A stretch of 64,000 nucleotides of DNA from an uncultured Oscillospiraceae bacterium (GTDB taxonomy: Bacteria > Bacillota > Clostridia > Oscillospirales > Oscillospiraceae): the NCBI GenBank assembly GCA_934597345.1, contig CAKTRJ010000007.1:1-64000 (forward strand), given 5' to 3'. The first letter of the stretch is position 1. Each line of letters begins with the position of its first letter. The notes below the pieces were generated by a model. That model saw only the letters and a program-made list of their open reading frames with translations. It was not told the origin of the DNA and did not search any database. Positions 17,057-25,411 of the stretch are shown piece after piece. The position numbers were made by a program, and so were the translations under genes.

Positions 17057-17764
17057 ATGAATTGCAGCAACGGCACATACCGGGGAAACGGCTGTCATCC
17101 GCAGGATGCCTGCGGATCATATGTGACCATTCAGGGCTCCATGGCGCCAATGGGGCCGGAGGGGCCTCTGGGCGAGCAGGGGCCAATGGGCCCGCGGGGC
17201 ATCCGGGGTGAGCAGGGTATTCAAGGTCCCAAGGGCGATACCGGCGAGACACCGGCCATCACCGTGGCGGAGGATACCCCTCTCAGCTACCGGCTGCACT
17301 TCCAGACCAGCCAGCAGGAGCTGACCACCCCCAACCTGTTCGCACCCTTCACGGAATATCACGCCGACCTGTCCGCCGTGGGCAGCGCACTGGTGATGCC
17401 GCTGAAGGATCTGGTGCTGACGTATCAGTGTACCTCCTCCACCGCGCTGCGCATCACCATCGCCCCCAATGACAGCGCCGCAAGCGTTCTGGTCGACGTG
17501 CGCCGGACATCCATCTATAACGGCAGCACCGTGGAGACGCTGACGCTGAACGGCTCCACCGTCTCGGGCCGCGTCGTGCTGGACGATATCGTCTACACCA
17601 ATTCGCAGGAGTCCCACAGCATGCAGATCCGCCAGCAGGATCCGGCCACAAAGCTCTGGTCGCTGTGCGAGATACACTCCTTCCTCTCCGCAGGCGGCGC
17701 ACGGGTCTCCGTCCGTATCCAGTGGAGCGAGTACGACATAAGCTACGAGGCGCCTACGGTATGA
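17057..17764 (+). CDS. Collagen-like repeat protein
   Basis: The 235-residue protein has a Cys-containing N terminus, then about 12 Gly-X-Y triplets (GPEGPLGEQGPMGPRGIRGE and following), then a globular beta-rich domain of about 160 residues with no recognised motif. There is no signal peptide. Similar short collagen-like proteins in spore-formers are found on spore surfaces, in the manner of BclA-type filaments, but location here is inference. ATG 17057 is preferred over ATG 17051 because AAGGAG is spaced eight bases from it. Confidence 0.75.
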   Translation: MNCSNGTYRGNGCHPQDACGSYVTIQGSMAPMGPEGPLGEQGPMGPRGIRGEQGIQGPKGDTGETPAITVAEDTPLSYRLHFQTSQQELTTPNLFAPFTEYHADLSAVGSALVMPLKDLVLTYQCTSSTALRITIAPNDSAASVLVDVRRTSIYNGSTVETLTLNGSTVSGRVVLDDIVYTNSQESHSMQIRQQDPATKLWSLCEIHSFLSAGGARVSVRIQWSEYDISYEAPTV

Positions 17765-17803
17765 GCAAGGCCCGCACCCACCGGCGGTGGGTGCGGGCCT
17801 TGC
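17765..17803. terminator. Hairpin after the collagen-like gene
   Basis: A perfect 18-bp stem (17765-17782 with 17786-17803) has a three-base loop and starts at the stop codon. A T run is lacking, but the stability suggests termination or 3' end protection between convergent genes. Confidence 0.7.
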
Positions 17804-17861
17804 CGCGTTCCGTTATTCCTTCAGCTGCTCCACAACTTTGTGGGAATCCTCTCTGGCCGCC

Positions 17862-18467
17862 TTACTTCCGCGCCGTGACGCAGAGCCAGCCCATTCTGTT
17901 TCTTCGGGTCTGAACGTCCCGGAACCCGGCCTGCTCCAGAGCGTCCTTCAGCTGGGTGTCCCGATAGACGGTCATGCCGTTGATGATCTCCGGCCATTTG
18001 CTGTCCTTTACCGGGTCGCTGCACTCGTTGCAGATAAGGAACGTGCCGCCGCTTTTCAGCACGCGGAACACCTCACGGAAGCACCGGGGCAGATCGGGCC
18101 AGAAATAGACCGTCTCAAAGGCTGTAACCATGTCGAACCAATCATCGGCAAAAAGCATGTCGGCAACGCTGCCCTGCAGGACCGTGCAGCGGCCCTCCCG
18201 GATGGCCTGCCGGTTGACCTCCTGCGCCTTTTCCACGCTGACGGGCGAATAGTCGATGCCCTTCACCACGCCGCCGGGGCACTTTTTCAGCAGCTTTCTG
18301 ATGTTGGCTCCGCCGCCGCAGCCGCAGTCCAGCACCGCTGCGTCCGGCGCAATGCGCAGGTGGGAAAGTCCCCACCGTGCCAGCGGCCGGTGGCACAGGT
18401 TCATCATGGCCACCATCACCCGGCCGCCGCGGCCTGTGGGCTTGCGGGTATTTTCAAAGAATGACAT
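17862..18467 (-). CDS. Class I SAM-dependent methyltransferase
   Basis: The 201-residue protein has SAM motif I VLDCGCGGGANIRKLL, motif II GIDYSPVSVEKA and a FETVYFWPDLPRCFREVFRVLKSGG segment typical of UbiE/Methyltransf_11 enzymes. ATG 18467 follows CAGGAGG; GTG 18473 is an alternative. It stands alone behind a near-perfect promoter with a downstream inverted repeat, so it is probably regulated. Substrate unknown. Confidence 0.8.
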   Translation of the reverse strand: MSFFENTRKPTGRGGRVMVAMMNLCHRPLARWGLSHLRIAPDAAVLDCGCGGGANIRKLLKKCPGGVVKGIDYSPVSVEKAQEVNRQAIREGRCTVLQGSVADMLFADDWFDMVTAFETVYFWPDLPRCFREVFRVLKSGGTFLICNECSDPVKDSKWPEIINGMTVYRDTQLKDALEQAGFRDVQTRRNRMGWLCVTARK

Positions 18468-18493
18468 ACGCACCCTCCTGTTCTTTATTCGCG

Positions 18494-18515
18494 CTGGTTA
18501 GTTTTCGCTAACCAG
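18494..18515. promoter_or_regulatory. Inverted repeat, candidate operator, ahead of the methyltransferase
   Basis: CTGGTTAG (18494-18501) and CTAACCAG (18508-18515) form a perfect 8-bp dyad around TTTTCG. It lies 27 bases before the start codon and about 45 bases after the -10. The TTAG/CTAA half-sites recall metal-responsive DtxR-type boxes, but the binding protein is unknown. It would also fold as an RNA hairpin. Confidence 0.5.
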
Positions 18516-18559
18516 TATCTGTATAAAAGGCTGCCTGCCGCAGCCTGTTTAACGGCTTC

Positions 18560-18588
18560 ATTATAGTCCCACGGTTTTGGCCTGTCAA
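18560..18588 (-). promoter_or_regulatory. Consensus sigma-A promoter of the methyltransferase gene
   Basis: On the minus strand TTGACA (18588-18583) and TATAAT (18565-18560) are perfect hexamers 17 bases apart. Confidence 0.9.
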
Positions 18589-18590
18589 GC

Positions 18591-18628
18591 AAAAAGAGGC
18601 GCCCGGCCATGACCGGACGGTTCTTTTT
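18591..18628 (-). terminator. Terminator of the yhaM-like transcript
   Basis: A symmetric imperfect hairpin has outer arms AAAAAGA / TCTTTTT and inner CCGG/CCGG pairs, giving a T run on the minus strand. Confidence 0.6.
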
Positions 18629-18640
18629 GCTATTGCGCTT

Positions 18641-18697
18641 TCACGCGCCGATGACACCGATCCCCGCCCCGCCATGGGGCAGAATACCATATTCCAT
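18641..18697 (-). CDS. Possible 18-residue peptide gene MEYGILPHGGAGIGVIGA
   Basis: An ATG at 18697 is preceded by AGGAAGG with good spacing and opens an 18-codon frame ending in TGA, just before the terminator at 18591. It lies in the 3' region of the yhaM-like transcript. Gly-rich and apolar, it resembles no family I know. It may be chance. Confidence 0.3.
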   Translation of the reverse strand: MEYGILPHGGAGIGVIGA

Positions 18698-18714
18698 CTG
18701 AGATCCTTCCTTTT

Positions 18715-19671
18715 TCACTTCGATTCATGGGGCTTGTATACCCGCCGCTCCAACGCGAAAACGCGGTCACTGAATTCTCCCACGGACAGGCCGCTCAGAA
18801 CCTCGCGGTAGATCTCCATACGGCTGTCGATGGCATCGATGTGGGACAGCAGCTCCGCCTCCGCGAACAGTGGCCGCACAGCGGCGCCGAACTCCGGCTC
18901 GCCGTGGTGGGAGAGGATCATGTGCTGCAGCAGCGTGGATTTGTCGTCGGGGATACCCCGCTCTTTCGCCGTATCCGCCGCCTCCTGGGCTCCCATTACC
19001 AGATGGCCCAGCAACTGACCCTTGGTGGAATAGCCGGTCACCAGCCCCAACTCGGAAAAAGCGAACTCCTTGGCCTTGGCAAAGTCGTGCAGCAGCGTAC
19101 CTGCCAGCAGCAGATCGCGGTCGATGACCGCGCGGTACTGTGCCGCCAGAAACTCCGCCATGGTCAGCATATCCACCGTATGCATCAGCAATCCGCGAAG
19201 AAAGCCGTGGTGTACGCTTTTGGCGGCGGGGATCTGCTGAAATTCCGCCAGATGCCGCCGCAGCATCTCACGGCAGAGGGTCTGATAGTCCGCGTCCTCC
19301 ATACCGTCCACGATGTCGTTGACCTTTTGCAGATAGGCGTCGGTGTCAATAGGGGCCACGGGGACCAGCGCGCTAAGGTCCACCGGGTCATTCTCCGTGC
19401 GGAGGCGGATGCGGTCGATGACGATCTGCGGCGTGCCCCGGTATTCTGACACCGTGCCCCGCAGCTTGATGATCTTACCCTCGTCAGCCACACCGATGGG
19501 GCCGGTGTAGTCCCACACCTTGGCGTCGATCAAGCCCGACGTGTCGGACAGCGACGCGCTGAGGAAGGGCTTGCCTGCCGCCGTGGTCTTGGGATAAGCG
19601 CCCTTCAGGATGTAAAAGCCCTCCACCTCGTCGCCGCTGCGCATGTCAGCGATCCTTTTGTTGTATTCCAT
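18715..19671 (-). CDS. YhaM-type 3'-5' exoribonuclease (OB-fold plus HD domain)
   Basis: The 318-residue protein has an N-terminal OB-fold nucleic-acid-binding section (about 15-95), then an HD phosphohydrolase domain (about 160-280) with HHGFLRGLLMHTVDM, LLLAGTLLHDFAK as the His-Asp metal pair, and HMILSHHGEPEFG. That order and length match YhaM/CBF1 exonucleases of Firmicutes, which trim RNA from the 3' end with Mn. ATG 19671 follows AAAGGA. Confidence 0.88.
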   Translation of the reverse strand: MEYNKRIADMRSGDEVEGFYILKGAYPKTTAAGKPFLSASLSDTSGLIDAKVWDYTGPIGVADEGKIIKLRGTVSEYRGTPQIVIDRIRLRTENDPVDLSALVPVAPIDTDAYLQKVNDIVDGMEDADYQTLCREMLRRHLAEFQQIPAAKSVHHGFLRGLLMHTVDMLTMAEFLAAQYRAVIDRDLLLAGTLLHDFAKAKEFAFSELGLVTGYSTKGQLLGHLVMGAQEAADTAKERGIPDDKSTLLQHMILSHHGEPEFGAAVRPLFAEAELLSHIDAIDSRMEIYREVLSGLSVGEFSDRVFALERRVYKPHESK

Positions 19672-19727
19672 ATCTCTTGTCCTTTCCGGTCATGCTTTCT
19701 ATCTCTGTCAAGTGCCGCAGACAGTTA

Positions 19728-20375
19728 TCATTCCGTCGCTACCTCTATTACGGAAAAATCACCAAAACCCAGAATTCTACCGGTCTTATAGGCCAGCGGT
19801 CTGTGAAATACCGGCCCATCCATGACCAGCGTATGGTATTCACCGTTTTCACCGCAGATGTCAATGCCGCAGCCGCTCATGATGTCGATCACCTCGGCGT
19901 TGATCACGCGGCCCAGCAGGCTTTTCGGCAGCAATGTGCTGTTGATGGATTTGATAAGGCACTGATAGCCCAGGCTCACCAGCTCACGCACGTTTTCCGA
20001 GCGATCCTTGTGCCACAGGGGAAACACCGCCTCAAGTCCGGTATTCCTGCATCGCGTTTCGCACCATGCGCGATTCTTCTCAATGTCAATATCACCGAAG
20101 CAGACGGCCTCCGCGCCCAGCGTGGCAGCTTCCTTCAGCCTGTCCTCCATAGCCAGATGGTAGCACTCTCCCGCCGTCGGCGTCATCAAAAGCGGGATCT
20201 CCAGGGCATCCGAATAGGCCCGGAGCATTCCAGGATCCGCCCCGTGAAAGAAAGAGCGCTTTGCCTCCTGATCCACCATTGTCAGCAGCGCCACAGGCTC
20301 ATTCCCTTGTGCGATCATATGATGTAACGCCAGCGTACTGTCCTTTCCGCAGCTGTAAGACATGACAAATCTCAT
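19728..20375 (-). CDS. ATP-pyrophosphatase of the diphthine-ammonia ligase (DUF71) family
   Basis: The 215-residue protein begins with the PP-loop FVMSYSCGKDSTLALHHM, which binds ATP pyrophosphate, and has VCFGDIDIEKNRAW and the conserved EYHTLVMDGPVF near the C terminus (family EGGEFHT-like motif). Bacteria do not make diphthamide, so the real substrate is unknown; related proteins amidate small molecules. ATG 20375 follows GGAGG and lies 35 bases after the Vat-like gene. Confidence 0.82.
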   Translation of the reverse strand: MRFVMSYSCGKDSTLALHHMIAQGNEPVALLTMVDQEAKRSFFHGADPGMLRAYSDALEIPLLMTPTAGECYHLAMEDRLKEAATLGAEAVCFGDIDIEKNRAWCETRCRNTGLEAVFPLWHKDRSENVRELVSLGYQCLIKSINSTLLPKSLLGRVINAEVIDIMSGCGIDICGENGEYHTLVMDGPVFHRPLAYKTGRILGFGDFSVIEVATE

Positions 20376-20409
20376 GGTTTCCTCCGTTTCTGATGCAAAT
20401 TCTCCCGCA

Positions 20410-21045
20410 TCAGTCCGCAATGTGCCGGATCCGCGTCAGATCGCCGCTGCACAGCGCATCCATATTGCGGAAGATCTTCTCCGGCTCCCAGTCCCACCAT
20501 CTCAGCGCCAGCAGATACTCCGTCAGCTCCTCATCAAAGCGGGGCCGGATCACCCGGCAGGGATTGCCGCCCGCCACGCAGTAAGCCGGAACGTCCTTCG
20601 TCACCACCGAGTTGGCGGCAATGATGGCACCGTCGCCGATGTGGACGCCCGGCATTACGGTGACGTTCTGTCCGATCCACACGTCGTTTCCCACCACCGT
20701 GTCGCCCTTCAGCGGCAGCTCCTCCAGCGCCGGGGCAAACCGCTCCCATCCCCCGCCCATGATGTTGAAGGGATAGGTGGTGACGCTGTTCATCCGGTGA
20801 TTGGCACCGTTCATCACAAACTCGATCCCTCTGGCGATGGCGCAAAACCGGCCGATGATCAGCTTGTCCCCCAGGAACTCATAGTGATGGGTCACATGCT
20901 CCTCAAACCGCTCCGCGCCGTCCACATCATCGTAGTAGGTGTAATCCCCCACGATAATGTTGGGCCGGGTGATGACATTCTTGATATAGACGACCTGCCT
21001 GATCTTTTCGTTGGGGTGAATACGGTTGGGGTCCGGTCCTGTCAT
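20410..21045 (-). CDS. Vat-type (xenobiotic) O-acetyltransferase, hexapeptide repeat
   Basis: The 211-residue left-handed beta-helix protein has the Vat/CatB features YYDDVDGAERFEEHV, GRFCAIARGIEFVMNGANHR with the catalytic His, PFNIMGGGWE, KGDTVVGNDVWIGQNV and VVTKDVPAYCVAGGNPCRVI. Vat enzymes acetylate streptogramin A. Length and motif order fit, but many such chromosomal genes act on unknown hydroxyl substrates. AGGAGG precedes the start. It sits 48 bases after the U32-like gene, probably in one transcript. Confidence 0.85.
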   Translation of the reverse strand: MTGPDPNRIHPNEKIRQVVYIKNVITRPNIIVGDYTYYDDVDGAERFEEHVTHHYEFLGDKLIIGRFCAIARGIEFVMNGANHRMNSVTTYPFNIMGGGWERFAPALEELPLKGDTVVGNDVWIGQNVTVMPGVHIGDGAIIAANSVVTKDVPAYCVAGGNPCRVIRPRFDEELTEYLLALRWWDWEPEKIFRNMDALCSGDLTRIRHIAD

Positions 21046-21093
21046 TGTTCTGTCCTCCCTGCTTGTTATTCTTCGGTGTCTCGCCGCCGTTCT

Positions 21094-22005
21094 TCAGAAC
21101 AGATCCAGCATATTGTCCAGATAGATCTCCTCCCGCACACGCAGGTGGTATTCCGGCTTTGTCATGTAGTAGAGCAGAAACTCCAGAACCAGTGCGCTGC
21201 CAAGGCTCCGGCCCTCGATCTTGAACTGGGAAAAGCCCATGGGCAGGTATCTATTCCGGATATCCTCCACACCGATAAAGCCGGGGTTCTCCATGGCCTT
21301 GGAAAAGCGGTAGCCGCCTGCGGCGTCGGGCGCGGTGCAGCGGTGCTCCGGGCCGTTTATCCCCAGATTCTTCCGGCTGACCGCCTCATAGCAGGCTTTT
21401 CTGTCCTTGCAGCCGAAAGCGCAGCACTCGTTGCACAGGAATTCCACCTTCGCCTTCTGCGGCCGTGTTAAGGTGTCCAGCTTGTCAAAGTCCTTATTCA
21501 GCCGGAAATCCGGCACCACATAGCGGAAGTCCTCCCGCGCAAGCTCATGGCGGAGATCCGGAAAATCCGTCAGCACCTTCGTGGTGGAGGAAACGAAGTA
21601 AAGCTGCGGATACGCCCTTTTCAAATGATCCAGCAGCAGCTCCGAATGGACGATCACGCCGTTTTGAGGACCCCGGCTCTCCGCGAACAGGCGGCACAGG
21701 GCATTGCATTTCGGGTCGGAGAGATGCTCCTGGCGCAGCAAGGAGTTGCTGAAAGTCAGCCGGGCCGGGATGCCGTATTCCCGCGTCAGGGCCAGCACCT
21801 CCCGCGGGTCATAATCGCCCGCGCCCACGCGGCCGCCGCCCCAGAGGCAGTCCTCCGGCGCACCGTACAATGAGCCGATGGCGCACCAGTCGTAGAAGTA
21901 TTCCCTGTGGGCGCGGAACAGCGGCAGAAACACTCGGTACAGCTCATAAAACTCGAACAGGCCGGAAAGATGGTAGTACGCGACGCGGGGACTTGTATCA
22001 TTCAT
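21094..22005 (-). CDS. U32-peptidase-like protein with Cys cluster
   Basis: The 303-residue protein reads like a TIM-barrel of the U32/YhbU group. GIPARLTFSNSLL and GVIVHSELLLDHLKRAYP resemble its strand-loop pattern. A cluster NECCAFGCKDRKACYEA plus a later Cys after about 20 residues could bind an iron-sulfur centre. No radical-SAM CxxxCxxC is present. Assignment is by pattern only. ATG 22005 follows AAGGAG at long spacing. It leads the transcript that includes the Vat-type gene. Confidence 0.5.
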   Translation of the reverse strand: MNDTSPRVAYYHLSGLFEFYELYRVFLPLFRAHREYFYDWCAIGSLYGAPEDCLWGGGRVGAGDYDPREVLALTREYGIPARLTFSNSLLRQEHLSDPKCNALCRLFAESRGPQNGVIVHSELLLDHLKRAYPQLYFVSSTTKVLTDFPDLRHELAREDFRYVVPDFRLNKDFDKLDTLTRPQKAKVEFLCNECCAFGCKDRKACYEAVSRKNLGINGPEHRCTAPDAAGGYRFSKAMENPGFIGVEDIRNRYLPMGFSQFKIEGRSLGSALVLEFLLYYMTKPEYHLRVREEIYLDNMLDLF

Positions 22006-22030
22006 GGCAGAAACAGCTCCTTCTCTTTTT

Positions 22031-22060
22031 AGTATATCACCCCGGCAGGCCGCAGCGCAA
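22031..22060 (-). promoter_or_regulatory. Putative promoter of the U32-like/Vat transcript
   Basis: On the minus strand TTGCGC (22060-22055) and TATACT (22036-22031) are 18 bases apart, about 26 bases before the start at 22005. Confidence 0.5.
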
Positions 22061-22066
22061 GAAAAA

Positions 22067-22091
22067 AGAGACGCTTGCGGCAAGCGTCTCT
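22067..22091 (-). terminator. Terminator of the sugar ABC importer operon
   Basis: The 11-bp stem AGAGACGCTTG / CAAGCGTCTCT with loop CGG is flanked by A residues on the left and T residues on the right, so it works on both strands. Confidence 0.9.
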
Positions 22092-22126
22092 TTTTCTATT
22101 GAATCAGGCCGATAAAGATCCACCGG

Positions 22127-22984
22127 TCAGCCCTTGACGCTGCCCAGCGATACGCCCTCTACGATGTAGCGGGACAGGAGGAAATACATGACGAACATGG
22201 GTAGAATGGTGATGGACAGGGCCAGGAAGATCACGCCGTAGTCGGCGCGGAAGGATTCGCCCATCAGCATCTGCACGAACATGGTCAGTGTTTTCTTGCC
22301 GGTGGAGTTGATGATCAGGCTGGGCAGGAACAGGTTGTTCCAGTTGGCTACGAACTGGAAAATGGCCTGCACCGCCAAGGCCGGCTTCATGATGGGCAGG
22401 ACGATGGTGTTGAAGGTGTGGAACTCGCCGGAGCCGTCGATGCGGGCGGCCTCCACCACCTCCAGCGGCAGCGCGCCCAACAGGTACTGCCGCAGGAAGA
22501 ACACCACCACCGGGGTAGTGATGGCTGGGATGATCAGCGGCCAGTAGGTGTCGATCAGCTTCAGCTGGATCATGAATTTATAATAGCCGATGGCGAACAC
22601 CTGGGTGGGCACCATCATCACCGCCAGAATAAAGCCCCATGCGGCTTTTTTCAGCTTGAAGTCGTAGGCGTGGATGCCGTAGGCCGTCAGCGCGGAGAAA
22701 TAGACCGACAGCGCTGTGGCCGGTACCGTCACCAGCAGGGAATTGAACATACTGCCCAGAGCGGTAACGCCCAGGCCGCGCTGCTTCAGGTCGAAGTTGC
22801 GAAGGTTCTCCAGCAGGTTGCTGCCGAACCAGAAGCTGATGCCGGACTTGACCTCATTGGAGGTGCGGGTACCGTTGACGAACATCAGGTAAAAGGGCAG
22901 CAAACTGATGATGCACAGGAGCACCATCACGATGGTGCGGATGATCTTGGCACGCCGGATAGCGGCGGGGTCGTGGTGCTTCAC
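22127..22984 (-). CDS. Carbohydrate ABC importer permease, MalG type
   Basis: The 285-residue protein has about six TM helices and the EAA motif EVVEAARIDGSGEFHTFNTIVLPIMKPALA. The C terminus YFLLSRYIVEGVSLGSVKG is typical of CUT1 permeases. It overlaps the upstream permease by four bases and is last in the operon. Confidence 0.93.
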   Translation of the reverse strand: MKHHDPAAIRRAKIIRTIVMVLLCIISLLPFYLMFVNGTRTSNEVKSGISFWFGSNLLENLRNFDLKQRGLGVTALGSMFNSLLVTVPATALSVYFSALTAYGIHAYDFKLKKAAWGFILAVMMVPTQVFAIGYYKFMIQLKLIDTYWPLIIPAITTPVVVFFLRQYLLGALPLEVVEAARIDGSGEFHTFNTIVLPIMKPALAVQAIFQFVANWNNLFLPSLIINSTGKKTLTMFVQMLMGESFRADYGVIFLALSITILPMFVMYFLLSRYIVEGVSLGSVKG

Positions 22985-23949
22985 TGTGCGTCACCTCCTG
23001 CCTGAATGTGCTTTTTGCGGGGCTGCCGCTCCTTCATAAAGAAGAACAGCAGCATGGAGATGGCCACCGTCACCAGGAACAGCAGAATGGACACCGCTGC
23101 CGCACGGCCGGTATCCGTGCTGTGCAGACGCATGATATACATGGTAACGGTGGTGCTGGTGTCGTCGGGATAGCCGATGGTGCCGCCGTTGGTGTTGAAC
23201 AGCGCGGGAATGTCATACAGCTGCAAGCCGCCGATGGCGGACGTGACCAGCGTGTACAGCAGCACCGGCTTCAGCAGCGGCAGCGTGATGCGGATGAACT
23301 TCTGCCAGGAGCTGGCGCCGTCGATGTCGGCGGCCTCGTACAGGGACTTGTTGATGCCCATCATGCCAGAGATCAGGATGAGGGACGTGTTGCCGTACCA
23401 CATCCAGAACAGGATAAAGGAGATGGTCAGGCTGGTAGCCCACTTGTCGGACATGATGTTGGCCGTCTGTGCCACCCAGCCCAGCTTACGCAGGGTGGTC
23501 ATCACCGGGCCGTACTGGCACAGCAGCGCGTAGAACACCATGGAAACGGAGGCCGCCGTAATGATATTGGGCATATAGGTCAGCACCTTAAACACGCCTT
23601 TGCCCTTCAATTCCACGCGGTTGTCGGTCAGCCACGCGGCCACCAGCAGGCTCATCAGGATTTGGGGCACGAAATTGCACACCCAGATCCGCATGGTGTT
23701 GCCCAGGTACAGGAGAAAGTTGGCCTTCTCCCCTTCCACCAGTCCCAGTATCTTGCCGTAGTTTTCCAATCCCGCGAACCGGGAGGTCTCCACCAGATTA
23801 CGGGTGGTGTATTCAAACAGGCTGTAATAAAACGTGCTCAGCAGCGGCCACAGGGAGAACACCAGATATACCAGGAAGAACGGCAGGATAAACCGATAGC
23901 CGTATTTGCTGTAATTGATGCCCCTGCGCTTTTGTCTCGGTACGCGCAT
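22981..23949 (-). CDS. Carbohydrate ABC importer permease, MalF type
   Basis: The 322-residue protein has about six TM helices after a basic N terminus and the EAA loop YEAADIDGASSWQKFIRITLPLLKPVLL. It partners the MalG-type permease. AAAGGAGG precedes ATG 23949. A strong hairpin separates it from the binding protein gene. No ATPase is encoded nearby, so a shared MsmK-type ATPase elsewhere probably powers it. Confidence 0.93.
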   Translation of the reverse strand: MRVPRQKRRGINYSKYGYRFILPFFLVYLVFSLWPLLSTFYYSLFEYTTRNLVETSRFAGLENYGKILGLVEGEKANFLLYLGNTMRIWVCNFVPQILMSLLVAAWLTDNRVELKGKGVFKVLTYMPNIITAASVSMVFYALLCQYGPVMTTLRKLGWVAQTANIMSDKWATSLTISFILFWMWYGNTSLILISGMMGINKSLYEAADIDGASSWQKFIRITLPLLKPVLLYTLVTSAIGGLQLYDIPALFNTNGGTIGYPDDTSTTVTMYIMRLHSTDTGRAAAVSILLFLVTVAISMLLFFFMKERQPRKKHIQAGGDAQ

Positions 23950-23976
23950 GGCGGGCCTCCTTTCGGGAAATGGCCG

Positions 23977-24012
23977 CAGGACTCCCTCCCCCCACCGGGG
24001 GAGGGAGTCCTG
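23977..24012. other. Intercistronic hairpin between sugar-binding protein and permeases
   Basis: A perfect 16-bp stem (23977-23992 with 23997-24012) and CACC loop sits between the two genes without a T run, probably setting more binding protein than permease mRNA. Confidence 0.75.
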
Positions 24013-24025
24013 TCGGAAAGTTGCC

Positions 24026-25351
24026 TTACTTGACGTTCAGGTAGGAATACTTGTCATGGATGGAGGCGGCGAAATCAGACAGGGCAGCGTCCAGATCGCC
24101 GTTGGCGATGTACTGATCCACAGCGGCGGGCAGCAGCTGCTCGCAGATGACCTGATCCTCGCCCACGGCCAGCACGTTGATGCCGTCGCACTTGTCAGCG
24201 AAGAAGCCAATGATGTCCTGACCGCCGGCGGTCTTGTAGGTGCTGGTGGTGCCGGAGCCGTTGGCCTTGATGTAGTCGATGGCGGCCTTGTTGTTCACAT
24301 AGTCGCCGTTGGCGGTGTTGATGTCCACCATAGAGTCGGTGTTGCAGGTGGTGTAGTAGATGATCTGGCGAGCCAGCTCCTTATCGGAGCAGTTGGCGGT
24401 AGCCGCCAGACCGGTGCCGCCCCAGTAGAAGGCCTGGGGGCCCTGGATCAGCACGGAGTTGTCGGACCAGGTGTCGGTCAGGCACCAGTAGGTGTACCAA
24501 GGGCAGCCGGTGAAGGCGATGCAGGCTTCCGTCTCCTCGCCGTCGCCGTCCTTCAGGGCGGCCCAGTCGGTGCTCCACATCTTGGTATCGAAGGTCAGAC
24601 CCTCCAGCTTCTTGCTGAGCTCGAAATAGGTCTTAACGGCGTCGTCGATGACGATGTTGTCGTCGGCGTCATACCACGCGGAGGTGCGGGCGCCGTTGCA
24701 GAACACATACTTCAGGTCGTCCGCGCCGCTGAGCAGCTTCACCTTTCCGCCGCTCTGCTGGTTGACGGACTGGGAGACCTCAACGACCTTGTCCCAGGTG
24801 CTCAGCATATCCTGCAGCGCCGCGGGATCGGTGGTGCCCAGATACTTCTCGGCCAGATCGGTACGGATCTGCCAGCAGCCGGGCGTAGCCTGCCAGAACA
24901 GGGCGTAGGCGTCGCCGTTGGCGTCGCTGCCCAGCTTCAGGTTATAGTCGTACATGTTGGACATGTCATCGGCGGTGATGCCCAGGTCGGCAGCCTTCAT
25001 CAGCTGGCCGGACTGGACGTACTTCTGCACATAGCCCACTTCCAGCAGCATGATGTCGGGATACTGCTCGTTGCTGGGATCGGCCAGGATGGCGTCGATC
25101 TTATCCTGATAGATGTTGGAATCGCCCACGTTGACGATCTGGATACGGGAGACCTGATCCTCGCTCAGGTACTTGGGCAGCACCTCGTCCAGGATCTTCT
25201 GATAGTCGGTGTTCCATGTCCAGATATAGAACGGGTCGGTGCTTGCGGCATCATCAGCGCCCTGATTGTCGCCGGGCTGCTCGGTGTTGCCGCAGGCCAC
25301 AAGGCTCAGCGCCATGACCAGCGCCAGCAGCATAGCCAAAAACTTCTTCAT
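24026..25351 (-). CDS. Sugar-binding lipoprotein of the CUT1 importer
   Basis: The 441-residue extracellular protein has a lipoprotein signal with lipobox LVAC (Cys20) and the family 1 solute-binding pattern. FYIWTWNTDYQKILDEVLP comes at the N terminus, and a Trp-rich middle section (PWYTYWCLTDTWSD, FYWGGTG) fits carbohydrate stacking. Linked to a GH94 phosphorylase and an aldose epimerase, the likely ligands are cellobiose or short beta-glucans. AAGGAGG precedes the start. Confidence 0.9.
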   Translation of the reverse strand: MKKFLAMLLALVMALSLVACGNTEQPGDNQGADDAASTDPFYIWTWNTDYQKILDEVLPKYLSEDQVSRIQIVNVGDSNIYQDKIDAILADPSNEQYPDIMLLEVGYVQKYVQSGQLMKAADLGITADDMSNMYDYNLKLGSDANGDAYALFWQATPGCWQIRTDLAEKYLGTTDPAALQDMLSTWDKVVEVSQSVNQQSGGKVKLLSGADDLKYVFCNGARTSAWYDADDNIVIDDAVKTYFELSKKLEGLTFDTKMWSTDWAALKDGDGEETEACIAFTGCPWYTYWCLTDTWSDNSVLIQGPQAFYWGGTGLAATANCSDKELARQIIYYTTCNTDSMVDINTANGDYVNNKAAIDYIKANGSGTTSTYKTAGGQDIIGFFADKCDGINVLAVGEDQVICEQLLPAAVDQYIANGDLDAALSDFAASIHDKYSYLNVK

Positions 25352-25374
25352 AAGCTTTTCCTCCTTAAAAATGT

Positions 25375-25410
25375 GTGATATACAGACTGTGCGCCTTGCA
25401 CAGGTATCAC
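25375..25410. promoter_or_regulatory. Inverted-repeat hairpin between lacI remnant and binding protein gene
   Basis: GTGATA/TATCAC outer arms and CTGTGC/GCACAG inner arms fold into one interrupted stem-loop just before the ribosome site. It may be an operator or an mRNA processing or stability site. Confidence 0.45.
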
Positions 25411-25411
25411 C

